This document shows, piece after piece, positions 48,501-56,060 of a stretch of DNA of 64,000 nucleotides (the stretch's first letter is position 1; every line of letters starts with the position of its first letter). The stretch is from Saccharina japonica (taxonomy: Eukaryota; Sar; Phaeophyceae; Laminariales; Laminariaceae). The stretch covers positions 1,307,067 to 1,371,066 of the forward strand of contig MEHQ01000605.1 in the NCBI GenBank assembly GCA_008828725.1. The letters run 5' to 3'. The position numbers were made by a program, and so were the translations under genes. The notes beneath the pieces are model-generated. The model saw only the letters and a list, made by a program, of their open reading frames with translations. It made no database searches and was not told where the DNA came from.

Positions 48501-50034
48501 TGAGCTGCATTTTGGTCAAAACACGAATGGTACGGGCACAACAACGATGATTCCCTCTACCGGCGGCGGTGATACCTGATACCTGCACCCTGTTGAATGT
48601 ATCGACGTGAATCTATCGAGATAGTTGAGGAGCGTATAACAGTTACCTTTTTCATGGTTATTTCTGGATACGGCCAAAATGTACGGTAGCAACAATGTGC
48701 TCCACGTACGTATGTTGTATGTGGGCGCTCTAGTAGGTTCGTTGTGTTAAAGCGGATGTGAGACAGTACACAGGAGGTTTACCTCAAGCATCCAACACTC
48801 GACAGAAGGGAAGTGTCTTTGTAGCTCGAGCGTCCTACATGACGGCCTAGAGGGCGCGACTCGAGGTTTCAGATGACGAAGTTCAAATGGCATCGCGTTC
48901 TGGGCACGTGCTTCAATCTGGGCAGCACGTTTGGCCGAAATGTTTTCGGAATGACGCAGCTCCTGACTTCAAATTTATCATACTTTTATGTTTTTGTTGC
49001 AATTTGCTTCGTTCGTATACTTAGTCCATGTAATTTTCATCAGGGAGCATTGTTAGTCTCAGTTTTTGTTGAGGTACAGATCTCCTCAAGCGACCACCCC
49101 AAGAAACTAAATGGTGCACCTCTATCCGTGCGCATACGTCTCTTAGCATATAGTCGTCCTGAGTTACCCGGGTCGTGTCCACGAGGTGAACATTTGGACA
49201 CCATGTTATCACATGCCCGGCGCGACTACCCTAGAGTCGAAAGTTAACATATGATACATGCACACAGACACGTAGCAGCGTGGAGTGTAGTATGCGACCT
49301 GAACGGACCATCATACCCCTTTCCACCCTTAGGATAATTGTCCGGCACGTGCGACTCGCATGTCATGTCCCGACCGGATATCCCACCCCCCCGCTGCCAC
49401 TCCCCGTTCCACTCCCCGTTCCACTCCAGTTCTTATCGATGCCGCCGAACGGACTACCGTGACAGTCGAAGCTTCTGCGTTCGACGAGAGGACGTCAGGT
49501 TCTGGTTGCAGCCCGGACGGCTGCACGCCCGAAAACACGCGAGACAACAGTCTCGATGCCAACTCTCGCTGGTCGTGCAGTGGGAACCTTGTTGAAGGGA
49601 ACGGAGGTTGCTGCATCGAGTACCACTTCGATGAACCTCAAGACATCGTCAGTATGAACATCGCTTTCCACTTGGGAACGGATAGGACCCGTCTTCTGAA
49701 TGTGTTCGACAACGGTGATTTCCACAGCCAGATTGAATCCAGCGGCTCGACGAACGGGTTCGAGGGGTTCGACCTTAACTCCGACGAAACCGCCGACATC
49801 ACGCTTTGCCTTGACGACTCCAGGCCGGACACTGAGTTTCTGAGCATCACGGAGGTGGGTTCTGGGCGTCGACGTACTGTGAATATATTTTTATGTATTG
49901 GGCACACCTCAAGCTATCCATATCATACCCGGTGCCCCTGTCGACGCGGAAGCCTACGGTATGATGAACGAACGGACAGTCTCTGCCTACTCTCCTGGGA
50001 GATGGCTGGTATAAGTCGAGGATTGCCAATGTGA
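24462..50034 (+). CDS. Secreted LRR-EGF-discoidin protein, 26-exon gene (whole model)
   Basis: I built this gene from splice signals, phase and protein pattern. Exons: 24462-24516, 24859-24910, 26074-26163, 18 LRR exons from 26954 to 44120, 44895-44936, 45631-45689, 46519-46596, 47591-47638 and 49430-50034. Together they give 2,322 nt, in frame, about 773 residues. Order: signal peptide (1-19), N-cap with two Cys, one 30-residue RI-like LRR, 18 LRRs of 23-25 residues (to about 497), C-cap (to 530), EGF-like (to 556), linker (to 572), discoidin-like domain (573-714), then an unconserved tail. No membrane segment is seen, so secretion to the wall or extracellular space is inferred. The LRRs are of the 24-residue 'typical' class (LxxNxLxxLPxxxFxxLxxL), usually a protein-binding surface; discoidin domains often bind glycans or lipids. 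Role as an immune or cell-surface recognition protein is inference. The start is fixed by the signal peptide; the 3' end is uncertain because a GTGGGT donor at 49855 could also be used. Confidence 0.8.
24859..24910 (+). CDS. Exon 2: N-terminal cap with Cys pair
   Basis: The exon encodes GLNSCLTDDRCTPGANTL (first Gly shared with exon 1). It is 52 nt, entered in phase 1 and left in phase 2 through a GTAAGT donor. The two Cys residues directly before the first LRR suggest an LRR N-terminal cap. This exon is the adaptor that changes the intron phase from 1 to 2, so that all later LRR exons can be joined. Confidence 0.72.
26074..26163 (+). CDS. Exon 3: 30-residue RI-like LRR
   Basis: The exon is 90 nt, phase 2 in and out, with a GTGAGT donor. 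It reads FLSNCRLTDEDVPDLVAC followed by LDTIGRGTIESL. The Asn/Cys position and the amphipathic DVPDLVACLD segment fit a ribonuclease-inhibitor-like repeat, longer than the 24-residue repeats that follow. It joins smoothly to exon 4 (..IESL-ILFNNQLTTLP..). The polypyrimidine tract before its AG is poor, so the exact start is less certain than for other exons. Confidence 0.68.
26954..27025 (+). CDS. Exon 4: LRR 1
   Basis: 72 nt, phase 2/2, CAG acceptor and GTGAGT donor. Encodes ILFNNQLTTLPLDFF then NDFGALLT. Canonical N-x-L-x-x-L-P core. Confidence 0.82.
27801..27869 (+). CDS. Exon 5: LRR 2 (23-residue variant)
   Basis: 69 nt, phase 2/2, donor GTAAGC. Encodes NAERNSLILQPGNFIGATAL. LQPG stands in place of TLPxG and one residue is lost compared with the 24-residue type. 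It resembles LRR 4 (30166) closely. Confidence 0.72.
28324..29094. mobile_element. Foldback element 2, inside an intron of the LRR gene
   Basis: Arms of about 380 nt start TACAGGGGTCCGCATGAAAG and end with the reverse complement. The centre is near 28,710. Internal blocks such as CTATACGATCATCAT, TTTTTGATGGCGCTGA and GAACGAATACAACAAATCAC are shared with or parallel to element 1. Flanks TAGTTA and TAGTTC could be a short target duplication. It lies between LRR exons 5 and 6 of the gene. Confidence 0.82.
29232..29303 (+). CDS. Exon 6: LRR 3
   Basis: 72 nt, phase 2/2, CAG acceptor and GTGAGT donor. Encodes ELRNNGMESLPPGVFEGL then TSLREL. Resembles LRR 5 (30932). The intron before it (27870-29231) carries a large foldback element. 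Confidence 0.82.
30166..30234 (+). CDS. Exon 7: LRR 4 (23-residue variant)
   Basis: 69 nt, phase 2/2, GTAAGT donor. Encodes SLTKNDLILQPGSFRGATSL. Shares the LILQPGxFxGAT signature and the unusual 69 nt length with LRR 2. Confidence 0.78.
30932..31003 (+). CDS. Exon 8: LRR 5
   Basis: 72 nt, phase 2/2, TAG acceptor and GTGAGT donor. Encodes DLTCNDMEVLPAGVFEGL then GNLRSL. Shares the MExLPxGVFEGL signature with LRR 3. Confidence 0.82.
31004..32395 (+). other. Long introns of the LRR gene
   Basis: This intron and those at 24,911-26,073, 33,190-34,770, 36,735-38,012 and 41,683-43,003 exceed 1 kb. I looked in each for further LRR exons and found none that fit. The 36.7-38.0 intron contains G runs (37,378-37,386 and 37,531-37,542) and CATG repeats near 37,460. 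The other introns show nothing notable. Confidence 0.5.
32396..32467 (+). CDS. Exon 9: LRR 6
   Basis: 72 nt, phase 2/2, GTAAGT donor. Encodes SLGDNDLTTLQPGTLLDTPA then LEVL. It combines the LQPG of LRRs 2 and 4 with a full 24-residue length. Confidence 0.78.
33115..33189 (+). CDS. Exon 10: LRR 7 (25-residue variant)
   Basis: 75 nt, phase 2/2, GTAAGT donor. Encodes ELDANEFTTLTAEMLEGVAG then SLTRL; one extra residue lies in the convex part and Pro is replaced by Thr. A run of 12 C (33084-33095) lies 19 nt before the acceptor. Confidence 0.76.
34771..34842 (+). CDS. Exon 11: LRR 8
   Basis: 72 nt, phase 2/2, CAG acceptor and GTGAGT donor. Encodes DITNSRLDTLPPDVFEGM then VALNLL. Ser follows the usual Asn position by one, a small departure from consensus. 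Confidence 0.8.
35340..35510 (-). mobile_element. Decayed MITE family B fragment
   Basis: GAGGAGCTCAATATCTCACC, CGAAACATGAATTCGG and CAACCCGACC match the interior of the 63.1 kb copy. Similar decayed fragments are at 46,245-46,400 and 56,625-56,780 (minus) and at 45,235-45,310 and 60,395-60,470 (plus). Confidence 0.5.
35705..35776 (+). CDS. Exon 12: LRR 9
   Basis: 72 nt, phase 2/2, CAG acceptor and GTGAGT donor. Encodes DLAFNDLGVLPAGIFDDL then ASLEDL. Confidence 0.82.
36035..36275 (+). mobile_element. MITE family B copy in an LRR gene intron
   Basis: Ends GCTACGATAAAGGTAC and GGTGCACCTCTACCGTGGC, with interior GACGGAGCTCCTTAACCCAA and TGAGGTATGGAGTTCCTCAG. Lies in the intron before exon 13. 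Confidence 0.7.
36663..36734 (+). CDS. Exon 13: LRR 10
   Basis: 72 nt, phase 2/2, CAG acceptor and GTGAGT donor. Encodes DLRGNSFSTLPDGIFGGL then QTLLEL. Confidence 0.83.
38013..38084 (+). CDS. Exon 14: LRR 11
   Basis: 72 nt, phase 2/2. Encodes RLDQNDFVSLPPDMLDGL then VSLQSL. The donor is GTGGGT instead of the GTGAGT or GTAAGT used by nearly all other exons, so this exon may be skipped more easily. Confidence 0.77.
38692..38763 (+). CDS. Exon 15: LRR 12
   Basis: 72 nt, phase 2/2, CAG acceptor and GTAAGT donor. Encodes SFIRNDLETLPEEIFRSTPA then LQTL. Confidence 0.8.
39530..39601 (+). CDS. Exon 16: LRR 13
   Basis: 72 nt, phase 2/2, TAG acceptor and GTGAGT donor. Encodes SLNINQLSTLPANLFDGL then EDLDNL. 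Confidence 0.83.
39981..40052 (+). CDS. Exon 17: LRR 14
   Basis: 72 nt, phase 2/2, CAG acceptor and GTGAGT donor. Encodes MLGENALSSLPTGVFDGTPS then LRSL. The intron before it is the shortest of the array (379 nt). Confidence 0.82.
41046..41117 (+). CDS. Exon 18: LRR 15
   Basis: 72 nt, phase 2/2. Encodes RLQENPITTLSVDIFANTPL then LATL. The usual LP is LS here, and the donor is GTGAGA, weaker than the others. Confidence 0.77.
41611..41682 (+). CDS. Exon 19: LRR 16
   Basis: 72 nt, phase 2/2, CAG acceptor and GTGAGT donor. Encodes DISDLELTDLPADLFKGL then ASMTSL. The conserved Asn of the ladder is Leu in this repeat. Confidence 0.78.
43004..43075 (+). CDS. Exon 20: LRR 17
   Basis: 72 nt, phase 2/2, CAG acceptor and GTGAGT donor. 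Encodes RISNNDISTLPTGIFDDM then PSLSAL. Confidence 0.83.
44049..44120 (+). CDS. Exon 21: LRR 18
   Basis: 72 nt, phase 2/2, CAG acceptor and GTAAGT donor. Encodes LLSGNQLTTLPAGLFQAQPD then LDSL. Last full repeat; nearly the family consensus. Confidence 0.83.
44895..44936 (+). CDS. Exon 22: LRR C-terminal cap, first part
   Basis: 42 nt, phase 2/2, CAG acceptor and GTAAGT donor. Encodes EFLSTPGLQCIPA plus a shared Ala. The PxLQCxP motif after a last half-repeat is what I expect of an LRR C-terminal cap. I found no equivalent in front of the downstream duplicate. Confidence 0.68.
45631..45689 (+). CDS. Exon 23: LRR C-terminal cap, phase adaptor
   Basis: 59 nt, entered in phase 2 and left in phase 1 (GTAAGT donor). 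Encodes PDSAQVFPRVDDLEGPPLC. The final Cys probably pairs with the Cys of exon 22. This exon changes the phase, joining the LRR array to the phase 1 EGF and linker exons. Same splice sites and frame as its duplicate at 56002-56060, where four residues differ. Confidence 0.72.
46519..46596 (+). CDS. Exon 24: EGF-like domain
   Basis: 78 nt, phase 1/1, CAG acceptor and GTGAGC donor. Encodes CPEFPVCTESGVSCECQAGE then QGYSC. The spacing of five Cys and the CxCxxGxxGxxC ending fit the C-terminal two thirds of an EGF domain; the Cys ending exon 23 can supply the sixth. It differs from the duplicate at 56894 in two residues (S to A, Q to K). Confidence 0.8.
47191..47419 (+). mobile_element. MITE family B copy, duplicated block 1
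   Basis: Interior GCTCCTTAACCCAACATCGT and TATTGAGCTCCTCAAG; ends degenerate. Its counterpart in block 2 is at about 57,549-57,772, so it was present before the duplication. Confidence 0.6.
47591..47638 (+). CDS. Exon 25: 16-residue linker exon
   Basis: 48 nt, phase 1/1, CAG acceptor and GTGAGC donor. Encodes VGLSTVLIRAFMCPSS. Chosen because it is a 48 nt in-phase block kept at the equivalent place in the duplicate (57925-57972) with both splice sites intact. The two linkers share VG, LIRAFMCPSS and one Cys. Function unknown. Confidence 0.6.
47830..48050 (+). mobile_element. Degenerate MITE family B copy, block 1
   Basis: Contains TTTCTGAATGACGGAGCTTG, CATGGGATTTCGCATCCGGT and AGGTCCTCAAGCGAGG. 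Counterpart at 58,160-58,385. Confidence 0.5.
48925..49140 (+). mobile_element. Degenerate MITE family B copy, block 1
   Basis: Contains TTTTCGGAATGACGCAGCTC and GATCTCCTCAAGCGACCACC, ending in GGTGCACCTCTATCCGTGCG. Counterpart at 59,215-59,450. Confidence 0.55.
49430..50034 (+). CDS. Exon 26: discoidin-like (F5/8 type C) domain, copy 1
   Basis: Entered in phase 1 after a repeated CCACTCC pyrimidine tract. The domain runs from VLIDAAERTTVTVEASAFD through a DNSLDANSRWSC motif, the strand DIVSMNIAFHLGTDRTRLL, and ends at FLSITEV (about 142 residues). The N-x-L-D-x-x-x-R-W-S-C block and the IAF-x-x-G-x-x-R motif are typical of discoidin-type domains of secreted stramenopile proteins as I know them; Cys residues are extra. 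After ITEV the frame stays open for about 60 residues to TGA at 50032-50034, but this part has no counterpart in copy 2. Either it is a true tail or a GTGGGT donor at 49855 splices it away. Confidence 0.8.
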
Positions 50035-50351
50035 ACGTGTTCATGGTATACCTGACACCCTTACGTAACATTGTTTGAGCACCGAGCGCCCGTATATAGT
50101 ATGTCTACGTTTGTCGGCAGCGCCTCCTACGGTGCCTTTCACAATGTGCGCTGTATCACAAAGTGACACATTTATTTTGTGTGATAGTTTTCATCCTTCC
50201 GCGGGGTTTAAACGTGATGGCCGATGATGCGTCCAGCTTAGTCTACCGCAGTAGCGGCTTACGATGGAATTGTGGCGGTTACACTGCAAGAAATTTACAA
50301 TACTACGGTATTCAGAAGGATTATTAAGTGATTGGAAGTAACCAGGTTTCC

Positions 50352-50577
50352 CGCGAGAAGCAACTTAACCCCACGAGTCTCGTCACAATCCTCAACAACC
50401 GTCAATCGGTTTCGCTATGACACCGAGTCGTCGTGCATTCATTGGCTGTTGACACACCGAACGTCGCGAGAAGCAACTTAACCCCACGAGTCTCGTCACA
50501 ATCCTCAACAACCGTCAATCGGTTTCGCTATGACACCGAGTTGTCGTGCATTCATTGGCTGTTGACACACCGAACGT
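50352..50577. repeat. 113 nt tandem duplication
   Basis: Unit CGCGAGAAGCAACTTAACCC ... CACACCGAACGT occurs twice head to tail (50,352-50,464 and 50,465-50,577) with a single visible base difference (GAGTCGTCG versus GAGTTGTCG). Recent event; absent from the equivalent part of block 2. Confidence 0.9.
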
Positions 50578-52269
50578 CGCTCATTCCTGTCGGATGTTGT
50601 TACGCCCCTTGCCCCAATACTTAGGTGCAATTCTTGGTGATGTAACTTGGCCTTCAATTCCTTGCCGGCCCGGGGTTCTTCATAACGGAGAACTACACTC
50701 TACACTATGTCATCCGGCTGCTTGCCGTGTTTCGTACACCTGTGTAAATTAAATCCTTATATATCTTGGGAGCGAAAGGGGTGCAGGATGGGTATGCCGC
50801 GTTGACGCAGGCAATTCACTTGAAGAGCGATACGTCCCATGATGTGTGGATGGCTGTCATGAACTATATCCCCAATTATATGTCGGCCATATAATGCTGA
50901 ATTATAGACGACAGCACACCGTTTCTGTCGCAGTTGGGCGGGACGTTTTGGTATGCGGACTCTGTGACCAGTAACGTAGAGAGCTTGGCGGACGGCATCG
51001 AGGGCATTGATATAAGGGGCACCACATTCATGACATTGATATACTTTCACATTGATATGCTTCGATATTGACATACCTTGCATGATCTTTGAGGGGAGTT
51101 TGTGGTCGGACAATGTAATTTCCGACAGTTTTCGGGGGTACAAAGGGTTACGGCCAAGATTGGAACCCGGTTAAAGGGGGTATTGCGACACACCCTAACT
51201 TGTCGAATGGACTCTTTCTGATACCGATATCGGAAAGTAAGCAAATTATTTCGCATTGAAGTATAAATCACTCGACAGTTGGGATGACTTGTACTTGTGA
51301 TTTATGTTTACCACGTAATGTTATACATTTGAGTGCAGGAAGATTCCAGCGCCGGCTTCGGGGTAATATGATCACACCGTCAGGGCCATCAATTCTCGAA
51401 AACGGGCGCACTTGAAAGCAATGCCGGGAGATTTGCATCACTATACGGTTTGACTATTTACGAGTATGACCCTGAATCGAAAGTCATTGGTATCACGCTT
51501 GTCTGTCAATGGTGGTTGATACGAGGTATCTGTCCGCAGTACTGTTTCGGTTTCAGTTGTGCTAGTCGCTGTGTTCGCTGGAGGCCTGCATCCCATTCAT
51601 TGCATCGACAGCCGGTGCTTCGGTAATTGTTGTGTGTAACTCGTTATTGGTACTGTATAAATATAGGTGCTAAATGCCCTATCAACAAGGCAGTCTACGT
51701 TGGCGTGTTCATACTTTCCCGGTGCGCGGCAATGATCTCGTATGCCATCGACAACACTTTCCTATTTATAGTGGCATTGGATGGTATTATATGTGCATGT
51801 ATTCCAGCAGAATTCACAACAACCGACCGTGCGCGCTACGCGAAAGGTTACTTTTCCCACGCCCGTAGACAAACCGTCTTCCCAGGCTTGATAAACCTCA
51901 TCTGCGATATACTCTGTATATCAGGGCATTAGATAGTTTCCTTGGGTCTGATTCACGATTATACCTTGTAAAACGTTCCTACTGCAAGCCTGTACTGCGG
52001 TTTTGCCAGTGGTGTTCAAGTTCGGATTGAATGTATACGTAGAACGGAAATGCGCTCGGCATACTAAAGCAGTGATTTTTTGCTAATGACAATCACCAAC
52101 CTTGTTAGACTAGTTTGGTATCCCCAGGCCGGTGCCGCTGCGATGATTTGGCAATCCCTGATGTCTGCAGGAGTCGTTGACGGCCGACCACGCTGCTTTC
52201 ATATACGCGAAGCAATCAATAAACAATAAAAACTCACGGAAGAACTGCTGCAACTAAAAGGTGTTGAGG

Positions 52270-52615
52270 CGTTATGACAAGGTATGAATAGCTCATCCCC
52301 TCTCTTAAACTGTCTGTAAATTATCCGTGGACACATCAGAGTGGGTATACCAAACAGGAGCTCCGAAACGGTCAAAACTCGTGCTGCTGAGCACGTTCGT
52401 TTCATTATTCAAACACCGCCATGCCCGCCCTTGATTTCAGATCCAAGAGCCCCAACACCTCCTAGAGACAATAGCCGACATGCTATACGTTAGTCGGGGG
52501 CAGGTGTGAGCATTATAACTGGCGCTATGCCGTGTTCGGTAAGGAGTAATGATAATTTTATTGTAAGTACCAGAAATAGTATTCCTTCTATAAAAAATAA
52601 AACAATATGTTTTTC
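52270..52615. repeat. Dispersed repeat family A, copy 3
   Basis: Matches the copies at 15.5 and 16.5 kb through ACAGGAGCTCCGAAA, CCCAACACCTCCTAGAGAC and CTATACGTTAGTCGG. It lies just after the first copy of the segmental duplication. Confidence 0.6.
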
Positions 52616-52689
52616 TTAAAATGCAAGTACTTTGTTTATGTTTGCATCGAAGGGGCCCCTCAACAGATCCAAGAAGAAAAGAAAAAGAA

Positions 52690-53440
52690 AATATCTACTG
52701 TGTGTGGTGTCTTCACATTAAACTCGTTCTCCCTACACAACCACATCAGAACACCCAGTGTCTGTGCCGATTCCTAATCCTAGAGAGATACAACTTATGT
52801 GGTCACAGAGTGTGAGACAGAGAAAAACCGAAACAAAATACACACAAAGGAATGAGTAAGGCAAGTGAAATGACAACGTACCGGGTACGAGAATACAACG
52901 AGACGAGCCAAACAAAACCAAAAGAACAAAAATACAATGAAAAACACAAAAATACATCTGAAACGAACATAATTAAAATGACATGTGACGCAAGTAGACA
53001 GAAGCGCCCCTAGACGAAACCCAAAAGTGCTCACGAGTAACAGAAAACTACCGCACGGGCAACACTAAGAAGAGGAAGACACCGGCATAGGACGGCGGGG
53101 GGAAAGGTATCAAAGAGAGAAAGACGGCCAAAGGCAAAGCGAAAAGCAAGGAAGAATACACAAAAGGGAAAAAGAGACAAATCGTTATCAAGGCGATAAT
53201 GATAACAAGTTCCCGTCTCTGCTTCGAAACCGATACGGGAACCATGCCACACCTTCTGACATCACCTTCCCAGTGAACAACTCAACAAGAAACAAAAACA
53301 CAAGTAAAACAATTAATATAATTCAAAGGCTACGTAGTCGAATCGATACCTTGCCACACGATCTACCACTTCGTTGCAGCATTCGTCGCCAGCAGTAGTA
53401 GTACGGCTGCTCCCTCACCACTCGCCTCTTGTCGCCTCTC
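52690..53440 (-). mobile_element. 3' part and tail of the retrotransposon copy
   Basis: Directly downstream (minus strand) of the reverse transcriptase fragment. The stretch 52,736-53,100 recurs at 54,716-55,090, including the block CACCCAGTGTCTGTGCCGAT, AGAGAGATACAACTTATGTG and the GAAGACACCGGCATAGGACG block. Interpreted as the 3' untranslated end of the element. The A-rich plus strand (T-rich in the sense direction) is peculiar. Confidence 0.5.
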
Positions 53441-54034
53441 TTAGACGTCCTCAGCTGCATGCCGTCGCCAGCTCTTCTCCACTTCGCGCCCGTGCCACCT
53501 CGCCATGAAATTATCCGCCGGCTCATCGACCCCCCGATACCACTTCCCACTCGTCATAGCCGCCCCCGGCCATAACAACGTCTCTGCTCCGAACATCAAA
53601 GCGAAGCTTTCTGTGGAGCCCTCTGCCGGTCGAAAAACCCTGAGGCCATCTGCTAGACATTGAGCCCAGTTATTTTCTGGTCGGCCAGGTCCCAGGTTTT
53701 TCGTACCGACGATCGTACCAAACATCACCCGTCGGGTCCGCCGCTCATTGGTCGTGCGCTGGACGCCCCCCGCGAAGAGGACGCGTCGTTTGCGGATGGT
53801 CGTCTCAACGCTCTCGCATTGTCCTTTGTTGAGAGCCTTGACGTACGACAGGAAATGGTCGGTGCGTTGTCGGCGCGAGAAACCACTGATACGTAGGAGG
53901 AGGTTGTGATGTGCAGTTCGGAGCTCAGCGAAGTGCTCCTGGCCAAGAGTCGACGTCACACACCCGTACAGCAGTGTCTTCATCACCTCGGCCTTTAGCA
54001 TGCGCACCTTTATAGTGAACGGGGCATTCTCCAT
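53441..54034 (-). pseudogene. Non-LTR retrotransposon reverse transcriptase, C-terminal fragment
   Basis: A 197-codon minus-strand frame contains KVRMLKAEVMKTLLYGCVTS, LRTAHHNLLLRISGFSRRQR, RTDHFLSYVKAL and CESVETTIRKRRVLFAGGVQ, then RRVMFGTIVG and GPGRPENNWAQCLADGLRVF. This is the region after the polymerase core of non-LTR (LINE-type) reverse transcriptases; the RKRRLLFAG and RPxxNW signatures are ones I associate with brown algal and oomycete copies. It is broken: a stop lies two codons before the first Met where homologues read on (RFKRKL-stop-DM), another stop follows AAEDV, and the catalytic part is missing. A 5'-truncated dead copy. Confidence 0.75.
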
Positions 54035-54234
54035 GTCCTACAGTTTTCGCTTGAACCGATTTTAGCATGCCCTTGCGAGTCGGAGGCGTCGTTTTATAAC
54101 TGTTATAATGTCCGCGCTTGCGACGACACAGCTACCTAGATATACTTCGAATATGCGATCGAAGTATCACACTCATCTTGCTAAGATGAGTTTCGATGAA
54201 ATCCTCGGTCGCACAGCTGTTGTTTTTCTAATTA

Positions 54235-54354
54235 AATTTATGTACGCTTATGTAGACAATTGTACTAGGCAAGACATAGTGCACAACACAATAAAATGTA
54301 TGTGTGCTTATGTAGACAATTGTACTAGGCAAGACATAGTGCACAACATATATA
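54235..54354. repeat. 60 nt tandem duplication
   Basis: Unit GCTTATGTAGACAATTGTAC ... AGACATAGTGCACAACA is present twice head to tail, nearly identical, just upstream (in the minus sense) of the reverse transcriptase fragment. Confidence 0.85.
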
Positions 54355-54715
54355 CGTGTTGTGGGCAAGTATTTATGGACCCAAAAACTATATTATAGGC
54401 AAGTAGTAGAGTAGCAGTAGAGAAGTGCACGATGCCACGCCATCTTACACATGCCGTGTATAGACCGCGTGCGTTCGCATGAACAAAAACGGAAACAAGA
54501 ACAAAACCCCGCCGCACCCAAAAGGGACCAGAACCACAAAAGCACGGCGGCTGCGACCGACTCGAGGTAGTCGATGACGAAACAAGTCCCACACCCAACT
54601 CGACCCTTGTGTCGATGCCGGTTCCGAGGAAACCGGTGACGTACACAACCCTCACAGTCAGTGTGTTGTTGTGTGTGTTGTATTTACATTATGACCCCGT
54701 TCTTTCTAACCAACT

Positions 54716-55090
54716 TTATCGGTACACCCAGCATCTGTCCTGGTTCCTAACCCTAGAGAGATACAAATTATGTGGTCACATACTGTTGTGAGACAGATAA
54801 AAAACAGAACAAAATAAATCCAAATGAATGGGTCAAGCAAGTGAAATGCCAACGTACCGGCTACTACTGTAGAACACAACGACACAAGCCGAACAAAACA
54901 ATGAGGACCAAACTCTCTAAAACAAAACGATTTCTGAAATTAAACATAATACAAAAGACGCAAGGAGACAGAAGCGCCTCTACAAAGAAAATCATGTATA
55001 TGTGCCCAAGATTAACAGATAACTACTGCACGGGCGAAGCAACACGAGGAAAAGGCAGACACCGGTATAATAGGACGACGGGGGGGAAAT
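54716..55090 (-). mobile_element. Second copy of the same retrotransposon 3' end
   Basis: Homologous along its length to 52,736-53,100 but about 2 kb away and in the same orientation. No coding part is attached here. It may be a separate, strongly truncated insertion. The two copies are diverged, so they are not young LTRs. Confidence 0.5.
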
Positions 55091-56001
55091 TACTACCGCT
55101 GCAAAAATACGAATAGTAAAGACGGACCGTCATATACAAATGGAAGCCTGTACGCACCGCTACGATTTTTTTTTATGCCTGTAAGGGTCGCTCTTATCGA
55201 GAAACGTTTTTCCAAAGGTTCCAATATTGTCAAGCGCGCAATTTTGAAGTTTCCCATTCCAAAAGTACCTCCAAAATATTCGAATGCGAAGCCTTCCAAA
55301 TATTTAGCCCTCTATTAAAATGTCAAACGTTCCAAATATATCCTGTTTTTCCTGTTTTTCTTGGGGTTTGTGTTAAGCAAAAAATGAATTTTTGGTATAA
55401 AGTTGCTCGATAAGAACGACTCTAAGCGACAAAAAAAGACCTGCGGTTGCTTTGCTCCATCGGCCTTGCCATACTTTGTTTTGCGCTCTGCCCCAAGTAA
55501 TTTAAGACCATGAAAGTGCAACCCAAGCCTGCCTATAGGCGAGGAACTACCGCCTCGGTCGCGGTCATTACCAACACCTTTTGGCGCCTCGCGCCATGTA
55601 ACGCCAAGGGCGGACGGCCAAGAACCCGTACGTACGTATACGTTTTGAATTTTGTGTTTACCCCCTGCAACCTTGTTGCTGTGGTATTGTCCAATTGGCA
55701 GCACATGAAAGATTAAGGTTCGACGAAGGAGGTCTGGGTTTTGTAGAGAGGTGTTGAATCGTTGGGGTGATCGAAAATAGCGAGAATGGGGAAGGTTAAT
55801 GTAATATCATATGTCCATGCGCAAAACTGAGGATAATGCATTTATATCGCTTGTTCCGATATCGTTCTTACTGCGATCTTCAACTTTTTGGGGTTCAGTT
55901 GTTCCGATCTTGTAGTAAATGAACCACATGTAACTGAACCCTCTAATGAATGCCGCCAAAATCCACCCCCCCTCGTGCGTTGTTGTGCTGCGGAACTGCA
56001 G

Positions 56002-56060
56002 ACCCGACTCTGCACAAGTGTTTTCGAGGGTGGACCAGCTTGAGAGACCCCCACAATGCG
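56002..56060 (+). CDS. Duplicate exon: LRR C-cap adaptor
   Basis: 59 nt, phase 2 in and 1 out, GTAAGC donor. Encodes PDSAQVFSRVDQLERPPQC. Against copy 1 the changes are P to S, D to Q, G to R and L to Q, making it more basic. Confidence 0.62.

Larger units (their letters stand above)
45480..52200 (+). repeat. Segmental duplication, copy 1
   Basis: From about 45,480 the sequence matches 55,850 onward in the same order: C-cap exon, EGF, linker, discoidin, the MITE copies in the introns, and parts of the downstream flank (50.60-50.70, 51.35-51.45 and 52.08-52.20 kb). Exons are clearly more similar than introns. Boundaries are read by eye and are good to perhaps 50-100 nt. Confidence 0.75.

Noticed and set aside
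49329-49725. Minus-strand frames over the discoidin exon
   Set aside because: Shadows of the plus-strand exon, whose domain pattern and duplicate are clear.
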